Positions 33,725 to 41,902 of a stretch of DNA of 52,273 nt are shown here, in pieces. Below the pieces are notes generated by a model. It had not been told where the DNA came from. It did not search any database and saw only the letters and a list, made by a program, of their open reading frames with translations. Within the stretch, counting starts at the first letter, position 1. Each line of letters starts with the position of its first letter. Both the position numbers and the translations under genes were made by a program. The DNA is from Lachnospiraceae bacterium UBA2864 (lineage in GTDB: Bacteria > Bacillota > Clostridia > Lachnospirales > Lachnospiraceae): contig DEFA01000004.1 in the NCBI GenBank assembly GCA_002350525.1, positions 49,766-102,038 on the forward strand, read 5' to 3'.

Positions 33725-34267
33725 TTATGTCTCAGCGTTTTTACCGCTAAAAACCTTCTCATAAAAATCCGAAAGGTGTTTTGCCGCCTTATTCGAATAT
33801 GCCCTTCCCGTCGAAAGATCCATGAGTACCATATGTCCTTCAACATGTCCTCTGATAGTCATAAGGTAATTCTTTTCATATCTGAAGCTTTTTACCGCAT
33901 TTATGGTTTCTTCTTCCGGCATTGTTTCGCACAGATAAGCCACAGTAAGATAAGAATACATATGATCTTTTTGCGGATATTTATCCCCATTACATACAAG
34001 TGTGGGAGCCAGATAATCCGCCATAAGACTTCTCATGTTCTCTATATCTTCCGGTGTCACCGAATTCCTCTTCATGAAGAGGATATGCTCGTAGCCGTGA
34101 ATACTCCAGAGATTCGCCTTAGGACTCAAAACATACTTTTCGCTTACAGTGGAAAAATATCCGTATGCATCCGCTTTAACGGGACCGTTCTCATAATCTC
34201 TTGTTATATCAAAAGATTTTGAGTATTCTTCCAGTAATGTTTCAAAAAAATTGTTTTCGTTTGACAT
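33725..34267 (-). CDS. conserved hypothetical cytoplasmic protein
   Basis: 180 residues, no signal peptide or membrane helix. Mixed alpha/beta composition with aromatic motifs such as YGYFSTVSEKYVLSPKANLW, HGYEHILFMKR and RGHVEGHMVLMDL. I do not recognise it with certainty; it resembles an uncharacterised family common in Lachnospiraceae. AGGAAAG is about 11 nt before the ATG. A promoter at 34307-34335 follows the tRNA terminator. It reads toward cstA and could be in the same transcript. Confidence 0.75.
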   Translation of the reverse strand: MSNENNFFETLLEEYSKSFDITRDYENGPVKADAYGYFSTVSEKYVLSPKANLWSIHGYEHILFMKRNSVTPEDIENMRSLMADYLAPTLVCNGDKYPQKDHMYSYLTVAYLCETMPEEETINAVKSFRYEKNYLMTIRGHVEGHMVLMDLSTGRAYSNKAAKHLSDFYEKVFSGKNAET

Positions 34268-34306
34268 AGTTCCGAATTCTTTCCTGTTTTTTAACCAACC
34301 GAATCA

Positions 34307-34335
34307 ATTATATATCTTTTATATTTTCTTATCCA
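34307..34335 (-). promoter_or_regulatory. probable sigma-A promoter of the hypothetical gene (and cstA)
   Basis: -35 TGGATA (34330-34335), 17 bp, -10 TATAAT (34307-34312). Confidence 0.55.
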
Positions 34336-34342
34336 CAGAAAA

Positions 34343-34386
34343 ATAAAAAAAATGTGTCGAAATTCATATTCGAACTTCGACACATT
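34343..34386 (-). terminator. intrinsic terminator of tRNA-Arg
   Basis: Minus-strand stem AATGTGTCGAA / TTCGACACATT followed by eight T; 9 nt after the tRNA 3' end. Confidence 0.93.
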
Positions 34387-34394
34387 TCACATTG

Positions 34395-34468
34395 TGCGTC
34401 CTAGAGGATTCGAACCCCCGACCTTCTGGTCCGTAGCCAGACGCTCTATCCAGCTGAGCTAAGAACGC
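34395..34468 (-). tRNA. tRNA-Arg (anticodon ACG)
   Basis: 74 nt, complete cloverleaf: acceptor GCGTTCT/AGGACGC, D arm with AGCTCAGCTGGATAGAGC, anticodon stem TCTGG/CCAGA with loop CTACGGA (anticodon ACG), and T loop GGTTCGAATCC. The CCA end is not encoded. ACG reads CGU/CGC/CGA after A34 is changed to inosine. It is transcribed from its own consensus promoter and ended by the terminator just downstream. Confidence 0.97.
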
Positions 34469-34503
34469 ATATTTATCCATACGGATTTCTTACAACGCGA
34501 CTC

Positions 34504-34533
34504 ATTATAAGTCATTTACATGAGCAATGTCAA
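34504..34533 (-). promoter_or_regulatory. consensus promoter of tRNA-Arg, inside the end of the PPTase gene
   Basis: -35 TTGACA (34528-34533) and -10 TATAAT (34504-34509), both perfect, 18 bp apart. The -10 overlaps the PPTase stop codon. Confidence 0.85.
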
Positions 34534-35314
34534 GTATAAACTTTATATCTTTTGAACATACCGATAAACTCAGGTTATCAGATACAGGTCTTACCGTAGT
34601 TATATAGTATCCCGTTCCAAGAAAATCCTCCGGTGTATATACCCCTTTTCCTCGAGATCCTCTTTCTCTTTTATCATCCGGAACCCGCATTACTTCCGCG
34701 GAATCCATATCCATATAAAAACTTCTAAGCGGAATGCTTATTCCTTCTCCCGTACATTTAAGATAGGCTTCCTTCTCCGTCCAGACATCTCTGAATTCGC
34801 TGTCCTTATCTTCCGCAGAAAAAACTCTATTCTTCTCGGTCTCTGTAAACATTCTGTTTGTGACCATGAAACGGGTATCGTTTTTTACTTCTATATCTAT
34901 TCCGATAGTCGAATCGGATATTACCACAGCCGCATAATCTCCCGAATGAGATATGCTGAATTCGATTCCCGGATCATATCCGGCAGCGCTCTTTAAATCA
35001 TTAAGTATATCTTCACCCGTTTCAGCGTTCCTTAAATCTTTTATAAAAGGCTTTCCCTTTTCTCCTTCGGATATATCATAATCAAATATTTGTTTAATCC
35101 CAAACCTTTTATCAAGTTCCCGTTCCAGAGCATATCTCAGCAGAAGCCCTGCTGCGAGTGATACGGTCCTGACTGAAGGATTTTTCATATTGCCGATTTT
35201 CTCTCTTCTATGAGCCGAAACCCTTTTTATCAATTCTTCCTCACGCGAGATAATGCTTTCTCTGTCTATTTTTGCAAGATATACATTTATTCTTCTGTCG
35301 CTCACTTCAGGCAT
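34505..35314 (-). CDS. 4'-phosphopantetheinyl transferase, Sfp-like
   Basis: 269 residues, the Sfp-type length (two pseudo-repeats). Motifs in order: GKPFI, FSISHSGDYAAV, IGIDIEV (Mg-binding Asp/Glu) and FRDVWTEKEAYLKCTGEGIS. It attaches phosphopantetheine from CoA to carrier proteins. No NRPS, PKS or fatty-acid genes are in the window, so its carrier protein is unknown; a separate AcpS may exist elsewhere. SD GGGAG is about 7 nt before ATG 35314. It follows the DeoR-type regulator by 36 bp. The tRNA-Arg promoter is embedded in its last codons. Confidence 0.92.
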   Translation of the reverse strand: MPEVSDRRINVYLAKIDRESIISREEELIKRVSAHRREKIGNMKNPSVRTVSLAAGLLLRYALERELDKRFGIKQIFDYDISEGEKGKPFIKDLRNAETGEDILNDLKSAAGYDPGIEFSISHSGDYAAVVISDSTIGIDIEVKNDTRFMVTNRMFTETEKNRVFSAEDKDSEFRDVWTEKEAYLKCTGEGISIPLRSFYMDMDSAEVMRVPDDKRERGSRGKGVYTPEDFLGTGYYITTVRPVSDNLSLSVCSKDIKFILDIAHVNDL

Positions 35315-35350
35315 CCCTTATCTCCCGTTTTATGATTCCGTCATAGCTAT

Positions 35351-36103
35351 TTACTGTACAACTTTAATATCCATCTTTTTACTGTAAGATTCACCCGGAT
35401 ATTTATCCGTCAGGACGATCACACCCAGAAAATCCGAGAATGAAACCGTACTGGTACAGCCGAATTTCCCATGGTCTGCAAGCACATAACGCTCACCCGA
35501 CTGTGTGCTCTGGATCGCAACTCTTTTTATAAGGGCCTCCCTCATATCAGCCGTGGTAAATCCCATTTTGAAATCCACCCCTTCGGTTCCGAAAAAGCCC
35601 TTCGAGAAATGATACTTCTGTATATGGAGTACCGCATCCGCTCCTATTACGACATTCAGATTATCAGTAAGCTCTCCGCCGACAAGAAGTGTTTTCATAC
35701 CTTTACTTACAAGATTCTGAGCATGAGATACGGAATTTGTTATATATGTTGCTCTCTTCTCGTTTATAAAGCCGATCATATATTCCGTAGTAGTTCCCGC
35801 ATCCAGATAAACACAGTCTCCGGGTACGATAAGCTGTGCGGCATATCGTGCGATCGTAAGCTTCTCTGCTCTGTTGATGGACTCCTTCATAAGAACGGTA
35901 ACATCCGTCTTCGCTGCAGGATCATCAAGTGCAACCGCGCCTCCGAAAACCTTTATAAGTTTTCCTTCTTTTGCAAGAGCTGATATATCTCTTCTTACGG
36001 TGGACTCGGATACATCTATCATATCCTTCAGTTCCTGAACCGTAATGCTCCGCCTGTCATTAACAATATTCAGTATTTCCGACTTACGTTCCTCTGTCAG
36101 CAA
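35351..36103 (-). CDS. DeoR/GlpR-family transcriptional regulator, probable fructose operon repressor
   Basis: 250 residues from TTG 36103, with GGAGGA 6 nt upstream. N-terminal DeoR helix-turn-helix (LTEERKSEILNIV, ITVQELKDMIDVSESTVRRD), then a sugar-phosphate-binding domain with DAGTTTEYM, ITNSVSHAQNLV, FFGTEGVDFKMGFTT and ADHGKFG. It follows the 1-phosphofructokinase-like gene by 17 bp, so control by fructose 1-phosphate or a related sugar phosphate is likely. The order kinase-then-regulator differs from the common fruR-fruK-fruA arrangement. Confidence 0.9.
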   Translation of the reverse strand: MLTEERKSEILNIVNDRRSITVQELKDMIDVSESTVRRDISALAKEGKLIKVFGGAVALDDPAAKTDVTVLMKESINRAEKLTIARYAAQLIVPGDCVYLDAGTTTEYMIGFINEKRATYITNSVSHAQNLVSKGMKTLLVGGELTDNLNVVIGADAVLHIQKYHFSKGFFGTEGVDFKMGFTTADMREALIKRVAIQSTQSGERYVLADHGKFGCTSTVSFSDFLGVIVLTDKYPGESYSKKMDIKVVQ

Positions 36104-36120
36104 GATGAATCCTCCGATGA

Positions 36121-37023
36121 TCAAAGTGTACGGTACAAAGCTTCTATCTCTTCTTTAGTGGCAAGTTTATCCGAGTATGCACTGGCCGATCCGGCACAAA
36201 GTCCCATTTTAAATGCATGGCACAGATCTCCTGTCTCCATATATCCTGCCAGGAATCCGGCTACCATCGTGTCTCCCGCGCCTACACCGTTGACAAGCTT
36301 CCCTTTAGGTGCTTCCCGCATTATGACTTCACCGTTAGATGCAACAAGTACCGCACCGTCTCCGGCCATGGATACCAGTACATTTTCCGCACCTCTTTGG
36401 ACAAGCTTCTCTGCATAAGGAACCACGCTTTCCCTTGTCAACAGCTCAACACCGAACAGATCTCCCAGTTCGTAATTGTTCGGTTTTATAAGAAAAGGCT
36501 TATATTCCAGCACGTTAAGTAAGAGGTCTTTGGTAGCATCGACAACTATTCTGACCCCTCTCTCTCTTAATTTATCCATGATATCACTGTAAACGGAATC
36601 CGGAATAGACGGTGGAATACTTCCCGCCAGAACGAGACCGTCTCCCTCCTTAAGCCCATCGAGCTTCTCGTACAGCTTATCCAGATCTTCTTTTGATATA
36701 TCAGGCCCTGCTCCGTTAATTTCCGTTCCCTCGATAGAACAAAGCTTTGTATTTATTCTTGAGCATCCCGATGAAAGTCTTATCTCATCGGCATTTATAC
36801 CCATTTCTTTAAGTCTTCTCGTTATCTCCGTACCCACAAATCCGGCAGAATAGTATATTGCCGTATTTTCAACGCCAAGATTGGTCAGAACCGTTGATAC
36901 ATTCAGCCCTTTACCTCCGGGCAGCATAAGTTCCGATGTGGTCCTGTTTGTCATACCGAGTCTGAAATTATCAACCGTAACTATATAATCAAGTGACGGA
37001 TTAAAAGTAACCGTATAAACCAC
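36121..37023 (-). CDS. fruK: 1-phosphofructokinase family (PfkB) kinase
   Basis: 300 residues. PfkB signatures: TFNPSLDYIVTV at the start, LPGGKGLNVSTVLTNLG and the anion-hole motif NGVGAGDTMVAGFLAGY near residues 240-260. The closest subgroup by these motifs is 1-phosphofructokinase/tagatose-6-phosphate kinase. It would phosphorylate fructose 1-phosphate to fructose 1,6-bisphosphate. The GTG start has AGGAGG 7 nt upstream. Fructose PTS genes are not adjacent, so sugar specificity is inferred. Confidence 0.88.
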   Translation of the reverse strand: MVYTVTFNPSLDYIVTVDNFRLGMTNRTTSELMLPGGKGLNVSTVLTNLGVENTAIYYSAGFVGTEITRRLKEMGINADEIRLSSGCSRINTKLCSIEGTEINGAGPDISKEDLDKLYEKLDGLKEGDGLVLAGSIPPSIPDSVYSDIMDKLRERGVRIVVDATKDLLLNVLEYKPFLIKPNNYELGDLFGVELLTRESVVPYAEKLVQRGAENVLVSMAGDGAVLVASNGEVIMREAPKGKLVNGVGAGDTMVAGFLAGYMETGDLCHAFKMGLCAGSASAYSDKLATKEEIEALYRTL

Positions 37024-37050
37024 TGCACAGCCTCCTCTCGACTAACCTGA

Positions 37051-37079
37051 ATTATACAGTCAAATCCGTTCACAATCAA
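37051..37079 (-). promoter_or_regulatory. sigma-A promoter of fruK-regulator-PPTase
   Basis: -35 TTGATT (37074-37079), 17 bp, -10 TATAAT (37051-37056, perfect). Confidence 0.7.
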
Positions 37080-37101
37080 CCGGCTGATTCATCACACGAT
37101 T

Positions 37102-37611
37102 CTATTTCTTATCTTTAACTGCTTTTCCCCTGCCAAGATCTTCGGGGATAATATTATGTTCCAAAGTGATTATCTTATCATTTTGAAAATGCTCTATGGT
37201 TTTTTCATCAAGCTCAAAACGACGCATCAATTCTTCTTTCGAAACCCCGGGACTGAAATCTCTTCTGTGCAGCTTTCCGAACTTGTAACGGTTATAGCCT
37301 TTCCAGATAAGAAATATAACGAAAGCCACCAGCAACACAACCAGAAGTATTATATAGTAGAGATTCACTTCCTCGAGCATGGCTCTGTTATAGATAGTAA
37401 ATTCGAAAAGTTTCCAGCCGTTCTTTAAAGCCAGATTCCCGTAGATCACATAGCTGATATATGAAAACATTATCAGCCATCCGATGATCGTAAGAATCCA
37501 TTCTATTACCTTTTTCCATTTTTTCTGCTTTCCCACAATCAAATGTTCGTTAATATCATAGTCAGCCTTTTGGGGGAGAGAATCATTTCCATGTTTGTTT
37601 TGAGTAAACAT
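37102..37611 (-). CDS. pgaD: PgaD-like accessory protein of poly-N-acetylglucosamine synthase
   Basis: 169 residues with two membrane helices (about residues 34-57 and 80-104) and charged ends, the PgaD layout. ATG 37611 begins one base after the pgaC stop, so translation is coupled; AGAGGT is 10 nt upstream. In E. coli, PgaC and PgaD together bind c-di-GMP and activate poly-GlcNAc synthesis. Sequence divergence is large, so the name rests mainly on topology and on the neighbour. Confidence 0.75.
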   Translation of the reverse strand: MFTQNKHGNDSLPQKADYDINEHLIVGKQKKWKKVIEWILTIIGWLIMFSYISYVIYGNLALKNGWKLFEFTIYNRAMLEEVNLYYIILLVVLLVAFVIFLIWKGYNRYKFGKLHRRDFSPGVSKEELMRRFELDEKTIEHFQNDKIITLEHNIIPEDLGRGKAVKDKK

Positions 37612-37612
37612 T

Positions 37613-38839
37613 TTACTGAATACCTCTGTCCGGACTATGCCACGTGGCAAGCCTTGTGTTCTTTTTGAAAAGTGTCGGAAGTGCCTTTATCACTATAAGT
37701 GCGTTGATGTACCAATATACGAATGGATACCAGATAGCAACTATACTGTGGCGAAGAAGTTTCGGATCATATTTCTTGTCAAGTACCATGGCAACCAGGA
37801 ACTGGACCAGGCATACCGATGATAAAAACAGACTCTTCCACAAGTATGGAAGCTGAATATATGTGTGGTCGATGATGAGATGATATAGAATGATGATCAG
37901 CATGAACAGCCAGCACAGTGACCACAGAATGGAACAGATCTGTTCCATATAAACCGGAATGAGTCTTCTCTCTTTCCAGGTTTTAAATATATTAAAATGA
38001 CGTCTCAGAATTTCCATACCGCCGCTGGCCCATCTCTTACGCTGTTTAGCGAGGCCCTTCACGGTTTCGGGAACAAGCATCATACAGAGTGCTCTAGGTT
38101 CGTACCTGACATCCCAGAACTTCTTTTCAAGTTTCCAGGTCACACCGATATCTTCCGTGATCATATCTCTGTCCCAGAGCTCCGCGTCCATAAGAGCTCT
38201 CTTTCTGAAAGCCACGACAACACCCGATACTGTCATAACCTTACCCCAGACTCTCTGGGTTCTCTTGATAAGGCTTATGATGCTTGCATACTCACAAAGC
38301 TGTATCTTTGCAAGAAGTGAGCTTCTGTTTCGCACTCTCGGATTACCGGTTACCGCACCGACTCTCTCACCGTTATATGGATTTGTGAAATGCGGCACCA
38401 TATAGTTCAGGGCATCGGGCATGATATAAGAATCCGAATCGACTCCGACCAGTATCTCTCCCTTAGCGGCTATAAGTCCGAGATATAAAGCATTGGCCTT
38501 TCCGCAGTTTTCCTTAAGATCTATAAATCTCATATGCGGATATTTACCGGCTATGCTCCTCACGATCTCCGAGGTTCTGTCGGAGGAACCATCATTTATA
38601 ACTATTATTTCATACTCGGGATATTCCAGCGCCGAAAGCTCCTTAACCGTATTCTCTATCGTATCTTCTTCGTTATAACACGGGACAAGGATTGAAACAA
38701 AAGGCGTTTCATATAGCGGCAGTGCCTTCTTTCTCTCATTACAAAAATAGAAAATTATACCGCCCGCAATCCATAATACAGACATAAGTGCCGGATACCA
38801 AAAAACAAAAAGCTCGATTGCTTTCAATGTAATGTTCAT
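37613..38839 (-). CDS. pgaC: poly-beta-1,6-N-acetylglucosamine synthase (GT2, PgaC/IcaA-like)
   Basis: 408 residues. An N-terminal helix, then a GT2 domain: VSILVPCYNEEDTIENTV, INDGSSDRTSE, GVDSDSY (DxD), TEDIGVTWKLEKK (catalytic ED) and AKQRKRWASGGMEI (the QxxRW-type motif, here QRKRW). Three to four C-terminal membrane helices form the channel. It polymerises UDP-GlcNAc and exports the chain as a biofilm matrix. GGAGAG is 4 nt before the ATG. No pgaA/pgaB or deacetylase gene is near, as expected for a Gram-positive with a separate modification system, or an incomplete one. Confidence 0.9.
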   Translation of the reverse strand: MNITLKAIELFVFWYPALMSVLWIAGGIIFYFCNERKKALPLYETPFVSILVPCYNEEDTIENTVKELSALEYPEYEIIVINDGSSDRTSEIVRSIAGKYPHMRFIDLKENCGKANALYLGLIAAKGEILVGVDSDSYIMPDALNYMVPHFTNPYNGERVGAVTGNPRVRNRSSLLAKIQLCEYASIISLIKRTQRVWGKVMTVSGVVVAFRKRALMDAELWDRDMITEDIGVTWKLEKKFWDVRYEPRALCMMLVPETVKGLAKQRKRWASGGMEILRRHFNIFKTWKERRLIPVYMEQICSILWSLCWLFMLIIILYHLIIDHTYIQLPYLWKSLFLSSVCLVQFLVAMVLDKKYDPKLLRHSIVAIWYPFVYWYINALIVIKALPTLFKKNTRLATWHSPDRGIQ

Positions 38840-38867
38840 GACTCTCTCCGTTTTTTATTCATTTAGG

Positions 38868-38896
38868 TTTATAGATTAAATAAGTGTGTGTGTGAA
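38868..38896 (-). promoter_or_regulatory. sigma-A promoter of pgaCD
   Basis: -35 TTCACA (38891-38896), 17 bp, -10 TATAAA (38868-38873). Confidence 0.68.
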
Positions 38897-38927
38897 ATAG
38901 TGCTTTAAACTAAATTGTGTGTGAAAA
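38884..38927. repeat. two TTTCACACAC direct repeats at the pgaC promoter
   Basis: On the minus strand TTTCACACAC occurs twice, 29 bp apart (38888-38897 and 38917-38926). One copy overlaps the -35 box; the other lies upstream of it. This may be a regulator binding array. Confidence 0.5.
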
Positions 38928-38928
38928 T

Positions 38929-38990
38929 AAAAAGCACCTCAAAACGGCCTCATATTAACACTAACCGTTTTGAAGTGCTTTCCTTTTTTT
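38929..38990. terminator. bidirectional intrinsic terminator after uvrA
   Basis: Arms AAAGCACCTCAAAACGG and CCGTTTTGAAGTGCTTT form a 17-base-pair stem with one or two mismatches; seven T follow on plus and a T-rich run on minus. It ends uvrA before the pgaC promoter. Confidence 0.93.
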
Positions 38991-39043
38991 GCTATTTAAT
39001 TATCATTTATTGCGATGAACTATGAACTATTTGTGAACGTTCG

Positions 39044-41872
39044 TTATAAATACCTTTTTAGGTACTTTCCGGTGTAGGATTTTCGGCATTTTGCTACATT
39101 TTCTGGAGTTCCCTGTGTTACCACGGTACCACCTCCGATGCCTCCTTCCGGTCCCATATCGATGATATAATCCGCCTGTTTTATAACATCCATATTGTGT
39201 TCTATGACTATAACCGTATTACCGCCGTCGGCAAATCTCTGAAGTATCTGAAGCAGTTTCTTAACATCGTCAAAATGAAGACCCGTGGTCGGCTCATCCA
39301 GAATGTAGATCGTATTACCCGTACTTCTTCTCGAAAGTTCGCTTGCAAGCTTGATACGCTGAGCTTCACCTCCTGAAAGAGTTGTAGAAGGCTGTCCGAG
39401 CTTTATATATCCGAGTCCGACATCTTTCAGAGTTTCTATTTTTCTGAGGACCGACGGTACATTTTCGAAAAACTCGCATGCCTCATCCACAGTCATATCG
39501 AGAACCTCGAATATATTCTTACCCTTATACTTTATATCAAGAGTTTCTCTGTTATATCTCTTTCCTCCGCATACTTCACACGGAACGTATATATCCGGAA
39601 GGAAATGCATCTCTATCTTTATGATTCCGTCACCTTTACATGCTTCACATCGTCCGCCCGATACATTAAATGAGAAACGTCCCTTGGAATATCCCATGGT
39701 CTTTGCATCTCTTGTTTCCGCAAACAGGCCCCTTATCTGATCAAATACTCCCGTATAAGTTGCGGGGTTTGATCTCGGCGAACGGCCTATAGGAGACTGG
39801 TCGATATCAATTACCTTATCGAGATCGCGGTAGTTTTCGATATCGTCATGTTTTCCCGGCTTTATACGGGCACGGTTTAAATCCCTGAGAAGTCTTTTTT
39901 TCAGAACCTCGTTAATAAGGGAACTCTTACCCGATCCGGATACTCCCGTCACTACCGTAAATATTCCTCTCGGTATCTTTACATCAATATTCTTAAGGTT
40001 ATTTTCTCTGGCTCCCCTGATAGTTATCCAGCCCGTCGGTTCTCTGCGCTTATCCGGAACAGGTATCATGAGTTCTCCCGAAAGATATTTTCCCGTGATA
40101 GAACGAGGACACTTCATCAATTCTTCGGCTGTACCCTGTGCCACGATCTCTCCGCCGTGCACTCCCGCTCCCGGACCTATATCTATAATCTGATCCGCTG
40201 CACGCATGGTATCCTCATCATGCTCGACAACTATAAGCGTATTTCCGAGAGACTGAAGTCTCTTAAGCGATGCTATAAGCTTGTCATTATCTTTCTGGTG
40301 AAGTCCTATCGACGGTTCATCCAGAATATAGGTAACTCCGACAAGTCCCGAACCTATCTGCGTTGCGAGCCTTATTCGCTGTGCCTCGCCACCCGAAAGC
40401 GATGCCGTGGCACGACTGAGTGTAAGATAATTAAGTCCTACATCCACCATGAAACTGAGTCTCGCTTTTATCTCTTTCAGAATGTCCTTACCTATCATCT
40501 GCTGTCTCTCGGTAAGTTCAATGGAATTGAAATATTCCGACATCTGATCTATAGGCATCTCGGTTACATCATATATATTCTTATCACATATTGTAACCGC
40601 CAGTGAAGAAGGTTTAAGTCTCTTTCCGCCACAGGCCTCACACGGAGTAAAGGTCATGTAAGACTCATACTCGCTCTTCATATCCTCCGATCCCGAATAC
40701 TTGTATCTCTCCTGAACATTTGCGATCAGACCTTCGAACGGATGGCGGAATACATTTCTTCTCGAACGGGTACTCTGATAATGTATTGTAATGCTCTTTC
40801 CTCTCGTACCGTTCAGTATAACGTCCTTCGCCTTCTCCGGAAGTTCCTTAAAAGGAGTATCCAGCGAAAAACCGTATTCCTCGGCAAGTGCAACCAGAAG
40901 GGCATGACCGAAGCTCTTTGAGTCGCCGCTGTTCATCCATCCCATAACGGCTATGGCTCCGTCATTAAGAGATCTTGACTTATCCGGGATCATGAGATCC
41001 ACATCAAGTTCTCTTTTGAATCCGAGTCCCGTACATACCGGACAGGCGCCGAATGGGTTGTTAAAAGAAAAGCTTCTCGGTTCTATCTCATCTATGGAGA
41101 TATCACAGTCCGGACAGGAAAAACTGTCGGAATAGGTCTTAGTCTCTCCGTCTATAACTTCGACCTTTACGGTTCCCTCAGCCTGACGCAGCGCTGTCTC
41201 GAGAGACTCGGCAAGTCGCGACTCGATTCCCGATTTCATCTTGAGTCTGTCCACAACTATATCTATTGAATGCTTTATATTCTTATCGAGTTTTATCTCT
41301 TCATCAAGAGTGTACATGGCTCCGTCCACTATCACTCTTACATATCCGCTCTTTTTAGCTCTTTCCAGAAGCTTCTCATGACGGCCCTTCTGTCCTTTTA
41401 CGACAGGTGCGAGGATCTGGAACTTGGTATCCTCCGGAAGTGTCATTACCGAATCAACTATCTGGTCAACAGTCTGTCTCTCGATAGGTCTTCCACACTT
41501 AGGGCAATGCGGTATACCGATTCTTGCATAAAGAAGTCTCAGATAGTCATATATCTCGGTAACTGTTCCGACCGTGGAACGCGGATTCCTGTTGGTTGAT
41601 TTCTGATCGATGGAGATAGCCGGTGACATTCCTTCAATCTTATCCACATCCGGCTTATCCGCCTGTCCAAGGAACTGTCTTGCATAAGACGAGAGTGATT
41701 CTATATATCTTCTCTGCCCCTCAGCATATATCGTATCAAATGCAAGAGAGGATTTTCCCGATCCCGAAAGCCCCGTGAAAACCAGGAATTTGTTCCTCGG
41801 CAGTTTCAGATCGACATTCTTCAGATTATGCTCTCTTGCTCCCTGTATGGTTATATATTTTAATTCTGCCAT
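39044..41872 (-). CDS. uvrA: excinuclease ABC subunit A
   Basis: 942 residues, full length. Two ABC modules: Walker A FTGLSGSGKSSL near the start and VTGVSGSGKSSL in the second half; signatures LSGGEAQRIRLATQ and LSGGEAQRIKLASE; zinc fingers CPVCTG and CEACKGDG/CEVCGGK. It finds bulky DNA lesions and loads UvrB. It starts 30 bp after uvrB; AAGGAT is 9 nt before the ATG. uvrC is not in the window. Confidence 0.99.
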   Translation of the reverse strand: MAELKYITIQGAREHNLKNVDLKLPRNKFLVFTGLSGSGKSSLAFDTIYAEGQRRYIESLSSYARQFLGQADKPDVDKIEGMSPAISIDQKSTNRNPRSTVGTVTEIYDYLRLLYARIGIPHCPKCGRPIERQTVDQIVDSVMTLPEDTKFQILAPVVKGQKGRHEKLLERAKKSGYVRVIVDGAMYTLDEEIKLDKNIKHSIDIVVDRLKMKSGIESRLAESLETALRQAEGTVKVEVIDGETKTYSDSFSCPDCDISIDEIEPRSFSFNNPFGACPVCTGLGFKRELDVDLMIPDKSRSLNDGAIAVMGWMNSGDSKSFGHALLVALAEEYGFSLDTPFKELPEKAKDVILNGTRGKSITIHYQSTRSRRNVFRHPFEGLIANVQERYKYSGSEDMKSEYESYMTFTPCEACGGKRLKPSSLAVTICDKNIYDVTEMPIDQMSEYFNSIELTERQQMIGKDILKEIKARLSFMVDVGLNYLTLSRATASLSGGEAQRIRLATQIGSGLVGVTYILDEPSIGLHQKDNDKLIASLKRLQSLGNTLIVVEHDEDTMRAADQIIDIGPGAGVHGGEIVAQGTAEELMKCPRSITGKYLSGELMIPVPDKRREPTGWITIRGARENNLKNIDVKIPRGIFTVVTGVSGSGKSSLINEVLKKRLLRDLNRARIKPGKHDDIENYRDLDKVIDIDQSPIGRSPRSNPATYTGVFDQIRGLFAETRDAKTMGYSKGRFSFNVSGGRCEACKGDGIIKIEMHFLPDIYVPCEVCGGKRYNRETLDIKYKGKNIFEVLDMTVDEACEFFENVPSVLRKIETLKDVGLGYIKLGQPSTTLSGGEAQRIKLASELSRRSTGNTIYILDEPTTGLHFDDVKKLLQILQRFADGGNTVIVIEHNMDVIKQADYIIDMGPEGGIGGGTVVTQGTPENVAKCRKSYTGKYLKRYL

Positions 41873-41902
41873 AAAATCTTAATCCTTCTGAAAATAGAAA
41901 TA

